Shown here piece after piece: positions 53,683-61,230 of a DNA stretch of 64,000 bases. The stretch comes from Chitinophagaceae bacterium (GTDB lineage: Bacteria; Bacteroidota; Bacteroidia; Chitinophagales; Chitinophagaceae). Location: assembly GCA_019752045.1 (NCBI GenBank), contig JAIEMP010000006.1, forward strand, positions 1-64,000. Reading direction: 5' to 3'. Position 1 is the first letter of the stretch; the number at the start of each line of letters is the position of its first letter. The notes beneath the pieces are model-generated. The model ran no database searches, was not told where the DNA came from, and worked only from the letters and a program-made list of their open reading frames with translations. Made by a program: the position numbers and the translations under genes.

Positions 53683-53765
53683 GGGCAATGGGCAATGGGC
53701 AATGGGCAATGGGCAATGGGCAATGGGCAATGGGCAATGGGCAATGGGCAATGGGCAATGGGCAA
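53683..53765 (+). repeat. (GGGCAAT)n tandem heptanucleotide array
   Basis: Eleven perfect GGGCAAT units (53683-53759) plus a partial twelfth, starting one base after the E1 stop codon. The unit length is not a multiple of three. The minus-strand 60-codon frame across it is a repeat artefact. Confidence 0.97.
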
Positions 53766-53804
53766 GTAAAGTGCGGGTCGTAAGTTAAACTAAAATGCAA
53801 TCAT

Positions 53805-54170
53805 ATGGCTGCTAAAACTGTGAGTGACACAAAAGTGTATCAACTTGCATTTCATCTTGCCATGCAAGTTTTTCATTTGAGTAAAACATTTCCAAAAGAA
53901 GAGACTTATTCCCTCACTGATCAAATCAGACGTTCATCAAGAAGTGTTTGTATTTGTCTGCGTGAAGCATATAGAAAGAAAATTTATCCGGCACATTTCA
54001 TTGCTAAAGTTTCAGACTCTGACATGGAAAACTCGGAAACAGAAGGTTGGCTAGAATTTGCTTTGGCTTGTGAGTATATTTCTCCCGAAAAGCATCAAGA
54101 GTTGTGTGATTTAAACAATCAGGTTGGTAAACTATTACATCACATGCTTAACAATCCGGATAAATATTAA
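53805..54170 (+). CDS. Four-helix-bundle protein (S23/IVP-like, TIGR02436 type)
   Basis: 121 residues, almost all helical: VYQLAFHLAMQVFHLSKTFPKEETYSLTDQIRRSSRSVCICLREAYRKKI... EGWLEFALACEYISPEKHQELCDLNNQVGKLLHHM. This matches the four-helix-bundle family related to 23S rRNA intervening-sequence proteins and the DGR accessory protein Avd. These genes often stand alone with low-complexity repeats around them. Here it sits between the GGGCAAT array and an ATTGCC-containing segment (about 54193-54217). No reverse transcriptase is near, so a DGR is not supported. Confidence 0.88.
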   Translation: MAAKTVSDTKVYQLAFHLAMQVFHLSKTFPKEETYSLTDQIRRSSRSVCICLREAYRKKIYPAHFIAKVSDSDMENSETEGWLEFALACEYISPEKHQELCDLNNQVGKLLHHMLNNPDKY

Positions 54171-54241
54171 CAATACTGTTGTTGTCTTTTTTTGCTTATT
54201 GCCAATTGACTATTGCCTATTTTTATCATTCAGTCATAAAC

Positions 54242-54844
54242 ATGTCCTTCCTTTCCATCATTGATATTCTTGGAACATTTGCCTTTGCTGTATCAGGGGC
54301 TTTTTCTGCAATGGAAAAAAAGCTTGATCCGTTTGGTGTAATTATACTCTCATTTGTTACAGCAATTGGTGGCGGAACCTTGCGTGATGTGTTAATAGGA
54401 GATACGCCTGTAGGTTGGTTACGAAACGGAACCACAACCATCGTTATTATTGCTGCGGCAGTTGGCACCATGTTTTTTGGCAACTATCTGAAACGATTTA
54501 CCAGCACCTTATTTTTATTTGATGCATTTGGGTTGGGTTTGTTTACACTCATTGGTGTAGAGAAAGGATTGGAATTGCAGTTCAGCCCGGGTATTTGTAT
54601 TGCATTGGGTACCATCACCGGATCGTTTGGCGGTGTAATACGTGATGTGTTACTGAACAATGTACCACTCGTATTTCGAAAAGAAATTTATGCCTCCGTT
54701 TCTATTCTGGGTGGATTACTTTATTTATTGCTGTTAAAAATTGATATGCTCAGCAATTTGGCCACCATCCTTTCAATTCTGTTTATTGTAGTAGTCCGGA
54801 TCGTTGTGGTACGCTATAAATTAGCATTGCCACGCCTTTATTAA
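54242..54844 (+). CDS. TRIC family (UPF0126) membrane channel
   Basis: 200 residues from MSFLSIIDILGTFAF; the frame upstream to 54179 reads through the repeat-like segment and is ignored. Seven-helix pattern with the two pseudo-repeats: AFAVSGAFSAMEKKLDPFGVIILSFVTAIGGGTLRDVLIGDTPVGWL and FGLGLFTLIGVEKGL..GTITGSFGGVIRDVLLNNVPLVFRKEIYA. The conserved GGG kink is present. Prokaryotic TRIC channels conduct monovalent cations. Confidence 0.92.
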   Translation: MSFLSIIDILGTFAFAVSGAFSAMEKKLDPFGVIILSFVTAIGGGTLRDVLIGDTPVGWLRNGTTTIVIIAAAVGTMFFGNYLKRFTSTLFLFDAFGLGLFTLIGVEKGLELQFSPGICIALGTITGSFGGVIRDVLLNNVPLVFRKEIYASVSILGGLLYLLLLKIDMLSNLATILSILFIVVVRIVVVRYKLALPRLY

Positions 54845-54927
54845 GGATTCATTCACATCTAAGCGACAGAATCGCCCATTGATGTAGGCGATACTTTCCT
54901 AATTTGCATGCTTCTAAATAAATCATT

Positions 54928-55752
54928 ATGAAATTGAATTTATACCAGGTTGATGCATTTGCTTCCACTTTATTCAAAGGTAACCCGGCAGCAGTTGTAC
55001 CATTGGAAAAATGGATTGATGATGCATTGATGCAGCAACTGGCAATGGAAAATAATCTGGCTGAGACCGTTTTCTTTGTTCCTGTGCGTGGGAACTCCTC
55101 CCCAACCGGGGGAGGCCGGGAGGGGGCCGCTGATTATGATATCCGCTGGTTTACCCCGGAGTTTGAAATTAATTTATGCGGTCATGCTACACTAGCCAGT
55201 GCATTTGTGTTATACACGCAGCTGGGTTATAGTAAACCATCTGTTACCTTCAGTTCAAAAAGCGGTTTGTTGAAAGTTGAAAAGAAAGGCGATCTGTATG
55301 AAATGGATTTCCCTTCCTGGAAACCTGAACGGGTGAATGATTATCCCGAAGATATTGCTGAAATACTCGGCGTAAAAGAAATACTCGGTGTATATAAATA
55401 CCGTGATTTATTAATTGAAGTGGCAACGGAAGAAGAAGTGATCAATGCCAAACCGGATTTTACTGCTATGAAAAAGACCGGCGACATGATCATACTTACA
55501 GCAAAAGGAAACACGGTTGATTTTGTCTCCCGTTTTTTTGCACCTACTGCCGGTGTGGATGAAGATCCGGTAACAGGCTCTGCACATTCACAGCTAATTC
55601 CATTCTGGAGTGAAAAGCTGGACAAGAAAAAAATGATTGCAAAACAATTAAGCAAACGTGGTGGTGATGTGCTGTGCGAACAGAAAAGTGCAGAACGTGT
55701 AATGATGGGTGGAGAATGTGTGTTTTATATGAAAGGGGAGTTTGAAATTTAG
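54928..55752 (+). CDS. PhzF-family isomerase/epimerase with in-frame repeat insert
   Basis: 274 residues. The diaminopimelate-epimerase-like fold has catalytic Glu46 (NNLAETVFF) and the family blocks QVDAFASTLFKGNPAAVVPL, FTPEFEINLCGHATLASAF and APTAGVDEDPVTGSAHSQL. Residues 54-68 (RGNSSPTGGGREGAA) are an extra loop coded by a GC-rich palindrome (55095-55127). Substrate is unknown; the family isomerises small acids by proton shift. Confidence 0.9.
   Translation: MKLNLYQVDAFASTLFKGNPAAVVPLEKWIDDALMQQLAMENNLAETVFFVPVRGNSSPTGGGREGAADYDIRWFTPEFEINLCGHATLASAFVLYTQLGYSKPSVTFSSKSGLLKVEKKGDLYEMDFPSWKPERVNDYPEDIAEILGVKEILGVYKYRDLLIEVATEEEVINAKPDFTAMKKTGDMIILTAKGNTVDFVSRFFAPTAGVDEDPVTGSAHSQLIPFWSEKLDKKKMIAKQLSKRGGDVLCEQKSAERVMMGGECVFYMKGEFEI
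55095..55127 (+). repeat. In-frame GC-rich palindrome inside the PhzF gene
   Basis: CTCCTCCCC, AACC, GGGGGAGG, then CCGGGAGGGGGCC; hairpin CCTCCCC (55097-55103)/GGGGAGG (55109-55115). It aligns with the right end of the element in the E1 gene (43168-43198), in the same orientation and reading frame (both end in EGA). Confidence 0.82.
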
Positions 55753-55814
55753 TACGTGATGAATGATGAGTGTTGTAATGGTCCGTGGTCTATCGTCTGT
55801 CGTCGGCATTCCAT

Positions 55815-56237
55815 TCAATCCAAAAACCTTGCCCGCTGTTCAGCGGTTGGTAACATACAGCTCTCTGTTTTTCCAAACCATTTGTAGCGGTTGGTTGCAA
55901 TAAAGTTGTACACCGCATCACGTATAAAAGCGGGAACAAGAATAAATACATAAAATAACTTCCAGCCACCACCCAAGTGTTTCAGCATGCGCAATGCACC
56001 GCTGCTTTTGCTGTAAAGTTTTCCATCTTCCAGCAGAATAAACGAATTGAAATCGGATGGATGCAAGCCAAACTGTTTCAACACCTGCTGACCGTAAGCT
56101 CCCTGTAATGAACCAAACCGGAACAGATGTTTCCGGTCTCTTTTGATGATAAATTGAACACTGCTGTTACAAAGATTACAAACACCATCAAATAACACAA
56201 TCAGGCCATGTTTTTTTTCCTCTCCGTTTAATTCCAT
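55815..56237 (-). CDS. DCC-family thiol-disulfide oxidoreductase-like protein
   Basis: 140 residues from MELNGEEKKHGL; the start at 56294 is rejected because it overlaps the divergent kinase start. DCC family signature: FDGVCNLCNSSVQFII with Cys20 and Cys23, then FRFGSLQGAYGQQVLKQFGL. The C-terminal half is helical. The biochemical role is uncertain. It is divergent from the histidine kinase gene. The 62 bases downstream hold a degenerate GTC-rich repeat. Confidence 0.87.
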   Translation of the reverse strand: MELNGEEKKHGLIVLFDGVCNLCNSSVQFIIKRDRKHLFRFGSLQGAYGQQVLKQFGLHPSDFNSFILLEDGKLYSKSSGALRMLKHLGGGWKLFYVFILVPAFIRDAVYNFIATNRYKWFGKTESCMLPTAEQRARFLD

Positions 56238-56269
56238 TTTCAGATTAAAGTTTGTATTTTTTATCACGA

Positions 56270-58489
56270 ATGAAACTACAAACAACATATACAAAGTTAT
56301 TTCTTTCGGCAGTCACTTTGTTTTTTTGTGAAAATCAAGCTGTATCTCAGCCGGGCTATACAAAACAGGATTCAACACAAATTTTCTCCTATCTCTCTAA
56401 TGCGGATGAACTGATAGATCAATCGAAATACGATTCTGCTCTGGCATACACACACAAGGCACTTGCAGAAAGCGAAGAAAGAAAATTTTTACGTGGGCAG
56501 GCTTATGCCAATCTGAAACTGGCGGATATTTTATACAGAAAAGCTGAGTATACTTTGTTGGGCAGGTATGATTCAGTTGCATTACGTGCAGCACAACAGT
56601 TAAAGGATACTTTTTTAATAGCACTTTCCTGTTTTCAGTTAGGTCAGTATTTTATTGAGGTGAAAAAATATCCCGAGGCCGAACAGTTGTTTCAAAAATC
56701 CCTGGCCATCAGGTTCGAAAAAGAGCAGAGTGCCTACACCGCTTTTGTGTATAATGATTTGGGTAATCTGTCAGGATTGCTGGGATTATATGATCAACAG
56801 GTGGACTGGTTGTTAAAAGCTGTTCGTCTGCACCAAAAAAATAAGGATGATCTCGGTCTTGCACAATCACTCAGTAATTTATCTGCATTGTATTATGAAC
56901 TGGAGCAGTTTCAGGAAGCGATTAATTACGGAAAGCAATCTTTATCCATAAGAGAAAAGGCAAATAATTATTCAGGCATGGCACTTTCCTGTAATAATAT
57001 TTCTCAAACCTATCTGCGGATTGATTCTGTTGCACAGGCCATTCACTACCAGCAATTAGGTTTAAAATATGCAGAACTTAGTGGGGTGCCTTCACGTGTT
57101 GCTCAGAGTTATATCAGCATGTCTTTATTAATGAGTCGGCAGCGCAAATATGCCGAAGCGTTTGAGTATGAAAAAAAAGCAATCGGTATTTTAGAATCGC
57201 TGGATCAGAACATGCTGGCTAACCGATACATCGCTGCGGCTTTTTACAGCAATATTCTCAAAGACTCTGCAGGTGCTGTGGCATATTTCAATAAATCGGA
57301 GACACTTGCAAAAACATTGGGAAGTAAACCGGTGCTTCGCAATGTGTACCTGTACCTTTCTAACTTTTATAAAGGCCGGCAGAATTTTTCAGCTGCTTAT
57401 GATTATTACACTAAGTATATTTTATATCGTGACAGTTTAATTAATTCCGAAACCAATACCAGAATTGCATCCTTACAAACCCAGTTTGAAACCGAGAAAA
57501 AAGATTTTGAGATAATCCGTTTACATACCCTGCAGCGGATTAAAGAACTTGAAATTGAAAAACAAAAAGCCATTATTGCAGGTAATACTGCAGAAGCGCT
57601 GCAAAAACAAAACGAAATTGATCTGTTGTCTAAGTCGAAAGAGTTGCAGGAGCAACAGTTGCAGCTCCAAAGCGATGAACTGGAAAAACAAAGTCTGTTA
57701 TCAAAAAATAACGAGCAACGGCTGCAGCTTGCAGAAAAAGAAAAACTGCTTCAGCAAAAACAAATCAGTAACCAAACACTTCTCAGAAATTTGATGCTGG
57801 GTGGGTTTGCACTCTTACTGCTGCTCGGTTATCTTTCTTTTAACCGCTATCAACTTAAAAAGAAACTGGAGCAGCAAAGCTCCCTGCTGGCTATGCGTAA
57901 TAACATCAGCGAAAATCTGCATGATGATATTGGTGCATCGCTGAGTAATATTAATATTTTAACGGAGCTGGCCAGGCGTAATTTAAATAACGCATCAAAA
58001 TCAACAGAATACCTAGACAAGGCAGGAGAAGACATTCAACGCATCAGTGAAAGCTTAAGTGATATTGTGTGGAACATTAATCCCAAATATGATGAACTGG
58101 AGAAATTATTCATCCGCATGAAACGCTATGCGGCTGATATGATGGATGGGAAAAACATCAGCTATGAAATGAATTTTGATGAGGCTGCTGAAAATCTTTC
58201 TTTTTCCATGGAGAAGCGGCGGAATTTTTATCTCATCTTTAAAGAAGCTGTGAATAATCTGGTGAAGTATTCAAAAGCCAGCAGCGCCGAAATCAGTGTT
58301 CAAACAAATCAGCATGTACTTAAATTACTGATACAGGATAATGGAACGGGTTTTCAACACTCACAGGTTACAATGGGCAACGGGCTAAGTAATATGAAAA
58401 AGCGGGCAGATGATCTGGGAGCTTCACTGCAAATACAATCCGCTCCCGGCAAAGGAACTGTCGTTTCATTAACCATGTCTATTACCTGA
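56270..58489 (+). CDS. TPR sensor histidine kinase
   Basis: 739 residues from MKLQTTYTKLFL (start shared-side with the DCC gene). Signal peptide, then about six TPR repeats (ADELIDQSKYDSALAYTHKAL and following) in the periplasm, a coiled-coil, one TM helix (NLMLGGFALLLLLGYLSF) and a HisKA_3/HATPase kinase. The phosphorylated His551 is in ENLHDDIGASLSNI; ATP-lid motifs are DNGTGF and GNGLSNMKKRADDL. Its likely partner is the regulator at 58534. The TPR domain probably senses a periplasmic protein or peptide; the signal is unknown. Confidence 0.92.
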   Translation: MKLQTTYTKLFLSAVTLFFCENQAVSQPGYTKQDSTQIFSYLSNADELIDQSKYDSALAYTHKALAESEERKFLRGQAYANLKLADILYRKAEYTLLGRYDSVALRAAQQLKDTFLIALSCFQLGQYFIEVKKYPEAEQLFQKSLAIRFEKEQSAYTAFVYNDLGNLSGLLGLYDQQVDWLLKAVRLHQKNKDDLGLAQSLSNLSALYYELEQFQEAINYGKQSLSIREKANNYSGMALSCNNISQTYLRIDSVAQAIHYQQLGLKYAELSGVPSRVAQSYISMSLLMSRQRKYAEAFEYEKKAIGILESLDQNMLANRYIAAAFYSNILKDSAGAVAYFNKSETLAKTLGSKPVLRNVYLYLSNFYKGRQNFSAAYDYYTKYILYRDSLINSETNTRIASLQTQFETEKKDFEIIRLHTLQRIKELEIEKQKAIIAGNTAEALQKQNEIDLLSKSKELQEQQLQLQSDELEKQSLLSKNNEQRLQLAEKEKLLQQKQISNQTLLRNLMLGGFALLLLLGYLSFNRYQLKKKLEQQSSLLAMRNNISENLHDDIGASLSNINILTELARRNLNNASKSTEYLDKAGEDIQRISESLSDIVWNINPKYDELEKLFIRMKRYAADMMDGKNISYEMNFDEAAENLSFSMEKRRNFYLIFKEAVNNLVKYSKASSAEISVQTNQHVLKLLIQDNGTGFQHSQVTMGNGLSNMKKRADDLGASLQIQSAPGKGTVVSLTMSIT

Positions 58490-58533
58490 TTGTGTAATAG
58501 GTTTCTGAACTATCACCGTTTAATTTAGCAGAA

Positions 58534-59175
58534 ATGTCTACTGCATTGATTTTATATGAAGACAATACAAGGTTAAGACAGTCCATGGAATTGCTGTTAA
58601 ACGAAGCATCGGGTTATACGGTTACAGGTTCATATCCAAATTGTGATCGGGTGGTTGAAGATATTGAAGCCTGCAAACCTGAGTTGGTTATCATGGATAT
58701 TGATATGCCCGGCATTGGTGGTATTGAAGGAGTAAAACGCATCAAAGAACATTATCCGGAAATTAAAGTTGTAATGCACACTGTGTTTGATGATGATAAC
58801 CGGATATTTGACAGTATCTGTGCCGGTGCAGATGGATATATGTTGAAAAATACAGCTCCGCTGAAACTGATACAGTCGTTACAGGAACTGATGGAAGGAG
58901 GGGTAGCCATGAGTCCCTTTGTTGCACAGAAAGTATTTCAGTTTTTCAGAACCAACAATAAGGCAAAAGAAGAATTTCATCTCACTGTTAGAGAAAAAGA
59001 AATCCTGGAATTACTGGTAAAAGGGAATTCCTATAAAATGATTGCCGATAAAACAACGATCTCCATAGATACAGTTAAGAAACATCTGCAAAACATCTAC
59101 CACAAGCTCCACGTAAACTGCGGTACAGAAGCAGTAGCCAAAGCATTACGCCACAAGATTATTCAGCTTGATTGA
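58534..59175 (+). CDS. NarL/FixJ-type response regulator
   Basis: 213 residues. The receiver domain has the phosphorylation site Asp55 (IMDIDMPG) and acidic N-terminal pair (YEDN); the LuxR-type helix-turn-helix at the C-terminus reads LTVREKEILELLVKGNSYKMIADKTTISIDTVKKHLQNIYHKL. It follows the kinase by 44 bases. The exported operon starts 153 bases further on and could be its target, although no binding site has been shown. Confidence 0.93.
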   Translation: MSTALILYEDNTRLRQSMELLLNEASGYTVTGSYPNCDRVVEDIEACKPELVIMDIDMPGIGGIEGVKRIKEHYPEIKVVMHTVFDDDNRIFDSICAGADGYMLKNTAPLKLIQSLQELMEGGVAMSPFVAQKVFQFFRTNNKAKEEFHLTVREKEILELLVKGNSYKMIADKTTISIDTVKKHLQNIYHKLHVNCGTEAVAKALRHKIIQLD

Positions 59176-59327
59176 GTTTTGCACATCAGCATCAATCATA
59201 CTACCCCATCAGGTAATTGACAACCCTGTTCCATTTTCAGACATTTACATCAGTAAATAATTTTCCTGTTAACAATCATTTTTTATCACAAAAACATTCT
59301 TCATTTTAATTCTTTAAATATTTTTTT

Positions 59328-59903
59328 ATGAAAAAGAATCGTATCGTCTTTCTGCTAATTGTAACAATCAGCATTTCAATTCTTAGTTTGCAAACAACCC
59401 GGGCACAAATAACGGTGCCGGCAAAAATTCAGAAATCGTTGCAGCCAAATAAAATTCCCGGTAATGTACAGGTGCCGGGTAATCTGGTACAAAAAAATCT
59501 GGATCTTGCTGTTACCGAAATCAGGTTCTCCATTGTATCAGTGAAAGACCGGTATAATGGAACCGTTAAAATTGAAGGCATTGTAAAAAATACCGGAGGA
59601 CTTAATTACACTTCTGGTGAAAATCAGCAAACAATTTTGCTTTATGAAGAAACACCCGGTCTTTCTCCAAAACTTGTTGCCTCAAGGAATTTTCGAAACC
59701 TGGCAGTAAATGGAACGGTATCGGTTTCTTTTACCAGGGCATGGCGCACCAGCGATGAGTTTCCTCCTTCATATACAGCGATCATTGTTTTTGATCCTGA
59801 TATTTATCTGGATGGCAATACAAGTAATGATGATGCAAATTCTGCCAATAACAGACTAACAAAGCAAGGTGCAGAAATTAATTTGTTAAACTGGAAACGA
59901 TAA
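59328..59903 (+). CDS. Exported CARDB-like beta protein
   Basis: 191 residues, signal peptide to about residue 27 (TTRAQ). A beta-sandwich resembling CARDB/adhesion modules follows: LDLAVTEIRFSIVSVKDRYNGTVKIEGIVKNTGGLNYTSGE, ASRNFRNLAVNGTVSVSFTRAW, DPDIYLDGNTSNDDANSANN. No catalytic residues are visible. First of an operon-like series with 10-, 12- and 8-base gaps. The 152-base upstream gap (59176-59327) is AT-rich with no clear operator. Confidence 0.7.
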   Translation: MKKNRIVFLLIVTISISILSLQTTRAQITVPAKIQKSLQPNKIPGNVQVPGNLVQKNLDLAVTEIRFSIVSVKDRYNGTVKIEGIVKNTGGLNYTSGENQQTILLYEETPGLSPKLVASRNFRNLAVNGTVSVSFTRAWRTSDEFPPSYTAIIVFDPDIYLDGNTSNDDANSANNRLTKQGAEINLLNWKR

Positions 59904-59913
59904 ATATTTAAAC

Positions 59914-61218
59914 ATGAAACAGTATTTCATTTTTGGTCTTGTACTGCTGCTGCAATACAATGGTATAGCCCAATCTATTCCTGAACGTGTAAAAGTAAAA
60001 GTGAAGCAACGGGTAGATGCGAAAGTAGAATCTACGATTGACAAGGGTTTAAATAAAGTTGAAGAGGGTGTTGATAATACCGGAAAAAAAGTAGTGAAGA
60101 AAAAAGATAAATCGTCAACATCAGATTCATCGAATACATCCGTTAAAAAAAATACATCAAAAAAACAGCCGGACGTTGCAGCGGGTGATACCTCCAAACC
60201 ATCTGGTGGAACAGCTTTTTCGGATTTTGTTCCCGGAACAACTATTCTTTTTGCTGATGATTTTGAAAAAGATGCCATTGGTGATTTTCCGGCAGGTTGG
60301 AATACAAACGGAAGTGGGAGGGTTGTGCGTTTTGACGGCAGTGATGTAAAGTGGCTCGATATAGAACATGGTTCTGTTGTTCATCCCATGCTTAAAAAGC
60401 CATTACCAGAAAATTTTACTGTTGAATTTGATTTGCTGTTAAGAGAAGAAGACGGGCTGCGAACTCCGTTGATTCATTTTGGATTAACTGCAGTAAACAA
60501 TGTGCTGAAGGAATACCTTCCTTATGCTGAACGCTTTTATACCGGCATCTGGCATTACAATTCACGAAATGAAAAGCAGATTGAATATGGCTTTAAAGAT
60601 CCTGCAGGTACAAAGAACGATTTCCCGATTGGTAATTATGTAAATAAAATTCTGCACATCAGTATTGCAGTAAATAAAACCCGTGTACGTGTTTACTTCG
60701 ATCAGACAAAGCTGATTGATTTGCCCATGGCATTGAATGAAAAAATGCGTAAAAATTTTTATTTCAGTAACGTAACGGTAATCCCTGCATCTGAAACAGG
60801 GATGTTTATCAGTGGTATCCGCATTGCACACGGCACAACCGATGCAAGGAGTTTAATTGTAAAAGACCTGCTGGAAAAAGGAAAAGCTTCTACCAACGAA
60901 ATTTTATTTGATGTAAACAAAGACATCATCAAAAAAGAATCCTTCGTCATCATTAACCAGATTGGTGAAGCCTTAAAAACAAACCCTTCACTCAAAATAA
61001 AAATTGTAGGACATACCGATGCAGATGGTAAGCCTGCAGATAACCTTGCATTATCCAAGCGCAGAGCCGAAGCTGTGAGCAGTTATCTCATCAATAATTT
61101 CGGGATTGATGAATTCCGCATTACAACCGATGGAAAAGGTGCATCAGTTCCGGTTGCTGATAATAAAACAGCCGATGGGAAAGCAAAGAACAGAAGAGTT
61201 GAATTCATAAAACAATAA
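59914..61218 (+). CDS. OmpA-family protein
   Basis: 434 residues. Signal peptide, a charged helical region (about 20-85), a central beta-jellyroll-like region (ADDFEKDAIGDFPAGWNTNGSGR...), and a C-terminal OmpA/MotB peptidoglycan-binding domain from about residue 325 (EILFDVNKDIIKKESF, KIVGHTDADGKPADNLALSKRRAEAVSSYLI, NRRVEFIKQ). It probably links the outer membrane to peptidoglycan. Second gene of the operon. Confidence 0.9.
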   Translation: MKQYFIFGLVLLLQYNGIAQSIPERVKVKVKQRVDAKVESTIDKGLNKVEEGVDNTGKKVVKKKDKSSTSDSSNTSVKKNTSKKQPDVAAGDTSKPSGGTAFSDFVPGTTILFADDFEKDAIGDFPAGWNTNGSGRVVRFDGSDVKWLDIEHGSVVHPMLKKPLPENFTVEFDLLLREEDGLRTPLIHFGLTAVNNVLKEYLPYAERFYTGIWHYNSRNEKQIEYGFKDPAGTKNDFPIGNYVNKILHISIAVNKTRVRVYFDQTKLIDLPMALNEKMRKNFYFSNVTVIPASETGMFISGIRIAHGTTDARSLIVKDLLEKGKASTNEILFDVNKDIIKKESFVIINQIGEALKTNPSLKIKIVGHTDADGKPADNLALSKRRAEAVSSYLINNFGIDEFRITTDGKGASVPVADNKTADGKAKNRRVEFIKQ

Positions 61219-61230
61219 CTCATACAGTAC

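Noticed and set aside
53683-53765. CRISPR-like array
   Set aside because: The units are 7 bp with no spacers, so this is a simple tandem repeat; no cas genes are present.
53618-53800. 60-residue minus-strand frame rich in PIAHCPL repeats
   Set aside because: It is a translation of the GGGCAAT tandem array; there is no independent coding evidence.
53805-54170. Diversity-generating retroelement accessory gene
   Set aside because: No reverse transcriptase, template repeat or variable repeat is seen nearby.
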